A DNA stretch of 13,517 nucleotides from contig JAUYDN010000154.1 in NCBI GenBank assembly GCA_030691775.1, positions 1 through 13,517 on the forward strand, written 5' to 3'. Below are positions 13,303-13,517 of the stretch, piece by piece. The first letter of the stretch is position 1. Each line of letters opens with the position of its first letter. Origin of the DNA: Dehalococcoidia bacterium (GTDB taxonomy: Bacteria > Chloroflexota > Dehalococcoidia > Dehalococcoidales > Fen-1064). The notes below the pieces were generated by a model, which had not been told where the DNA came from, did not search any database, and saw nothing but the letters and a program-made list of their open reading frames with translations. The position numbers and the translations under genes are program-made.

Positions 13303-13517
13303 ATCCGAATTCCGAAATCCGAAATAAATTCGAATATCCAAAATAATGTCCCGCTTCTCTTTTGTCATTCCAGTGAAGACTGGAATCCAGAGTGGGCAGG
13401 GTGGGGAAGAGGAAGTCATTACCCTTGAGACCCTATTTCGAATTGTCTCACGATAAACGGCTTTAGTAGAAATACCCTCCCGATACTGTCATTCCAGCCC
13501 CGTATCGGAGTACGGGT
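13303..13517. repeat. Repeat-rich 3' region: TTCGAA-type stretch and palindromic elements
   Basis: Just after the aminotransferase stop, 13304-13345 is low-complexity sequence built from CCGAAAT and TTCGAA words, similar to 4691-4715 in inverse orientation. Bases 13367-13386 form the hairpin ATTCCAGT-GAAG-ACTGGAAT inside a TGTCATTCC element. A second TGTCATTCCAG element begins at 13487 and contains CCCGTA-TCGGAG-TACGGG at the window edge. No gene or T-run terminator is seen. Confidence 0.55.

Noticed and set aside
1..13517. tRNA or rRNA genes
   Set aside because: I saw no cloverleaf-like stretch, T-loop consensus or rRNA sequence in any intergenic region, although a covariance-model scan was not possible.

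Overview
This looks like a bacterial chromosome segment of moderate GC content. It carries anaerobic amino-acid metabolism, small stress and defence modules, and gene-free stretches full of short palindromic and low-complexity repeats. Indolepyruvate:ferredoxin oxidoreductase with a partner aminotransferase points to an anaerobe that ferments or assimilates aromatic amino acids through ferredoxin. Together with the repeat types, the GYD-domain protein and the sulfatase-like hydrolase, the set reminds me of uncultured Chloroflexota (Dehalococcoidia-like) genomes. That placement is inference with low confidence; no rRNA or other phylogenetic marker is present.

Layout. Bases 1-496 have no gene and hold several dispersed repeats. 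Bases 497-1888 encode a sulfatase-superfamily hydrolase whose nucleophile position is Thr rather than Cys or Ser. Bases 1936-2653 are a toxin-first HigBA-type toxin-antitoxin operon, probably transcribed as a leaderless mRNA from a promoter that contains a palindromic operator. An AMP-forming acyl-CoA ligase (2693-4246, minus) converges on it, and the ligase is bracketed by inverted copies of an AT-rich repeat. A second gene-free stretch (4247-4718) with hairpins separates the ligase from a small GYD-domain protein (4719-5021, minus).

Defence segment, 5298-9657. A short HicBA toxin-antitoxin pair (minus; HicA has only 58 residues) is divergent from a two-gene plus-strand operon. The first gene encodes a 104-residue protein equal to just the N-terminal helix-hairpin-helix module of RadC, with no MPN/JAMM domain. 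It overlaps by 14 bp a 1166-residue single-chain restriction-modification enzyme: PD-(D/E)xK nuclease, N6-adenine methylase, then target recognition domain. This pairing is the best candidate here for an undescribed functional association.

Metabolic operon, 9691-13302. iorA, iorB and a PLP aminotransferase are joined by 4-bp and 11-bp overlaps and start from an extended -10 promoter so close to the iorA ATG that the message should be leaderless. The expected flow is amino acid to 2-oxo acid (aminotransferase), then to acyl-CoA plus reduced ferredoxin (IorAB). The last 215 bases are repeats.

The sequence TGCTATAAT recurs upstream of three separate transcription units, with relatives before two more, and looks like the local extended -10 promoter. 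Two short repeats in the window each appear to be interrupted by a 24-bp palindrome-bearing insert, one with an apparent 5-bp target duplication.
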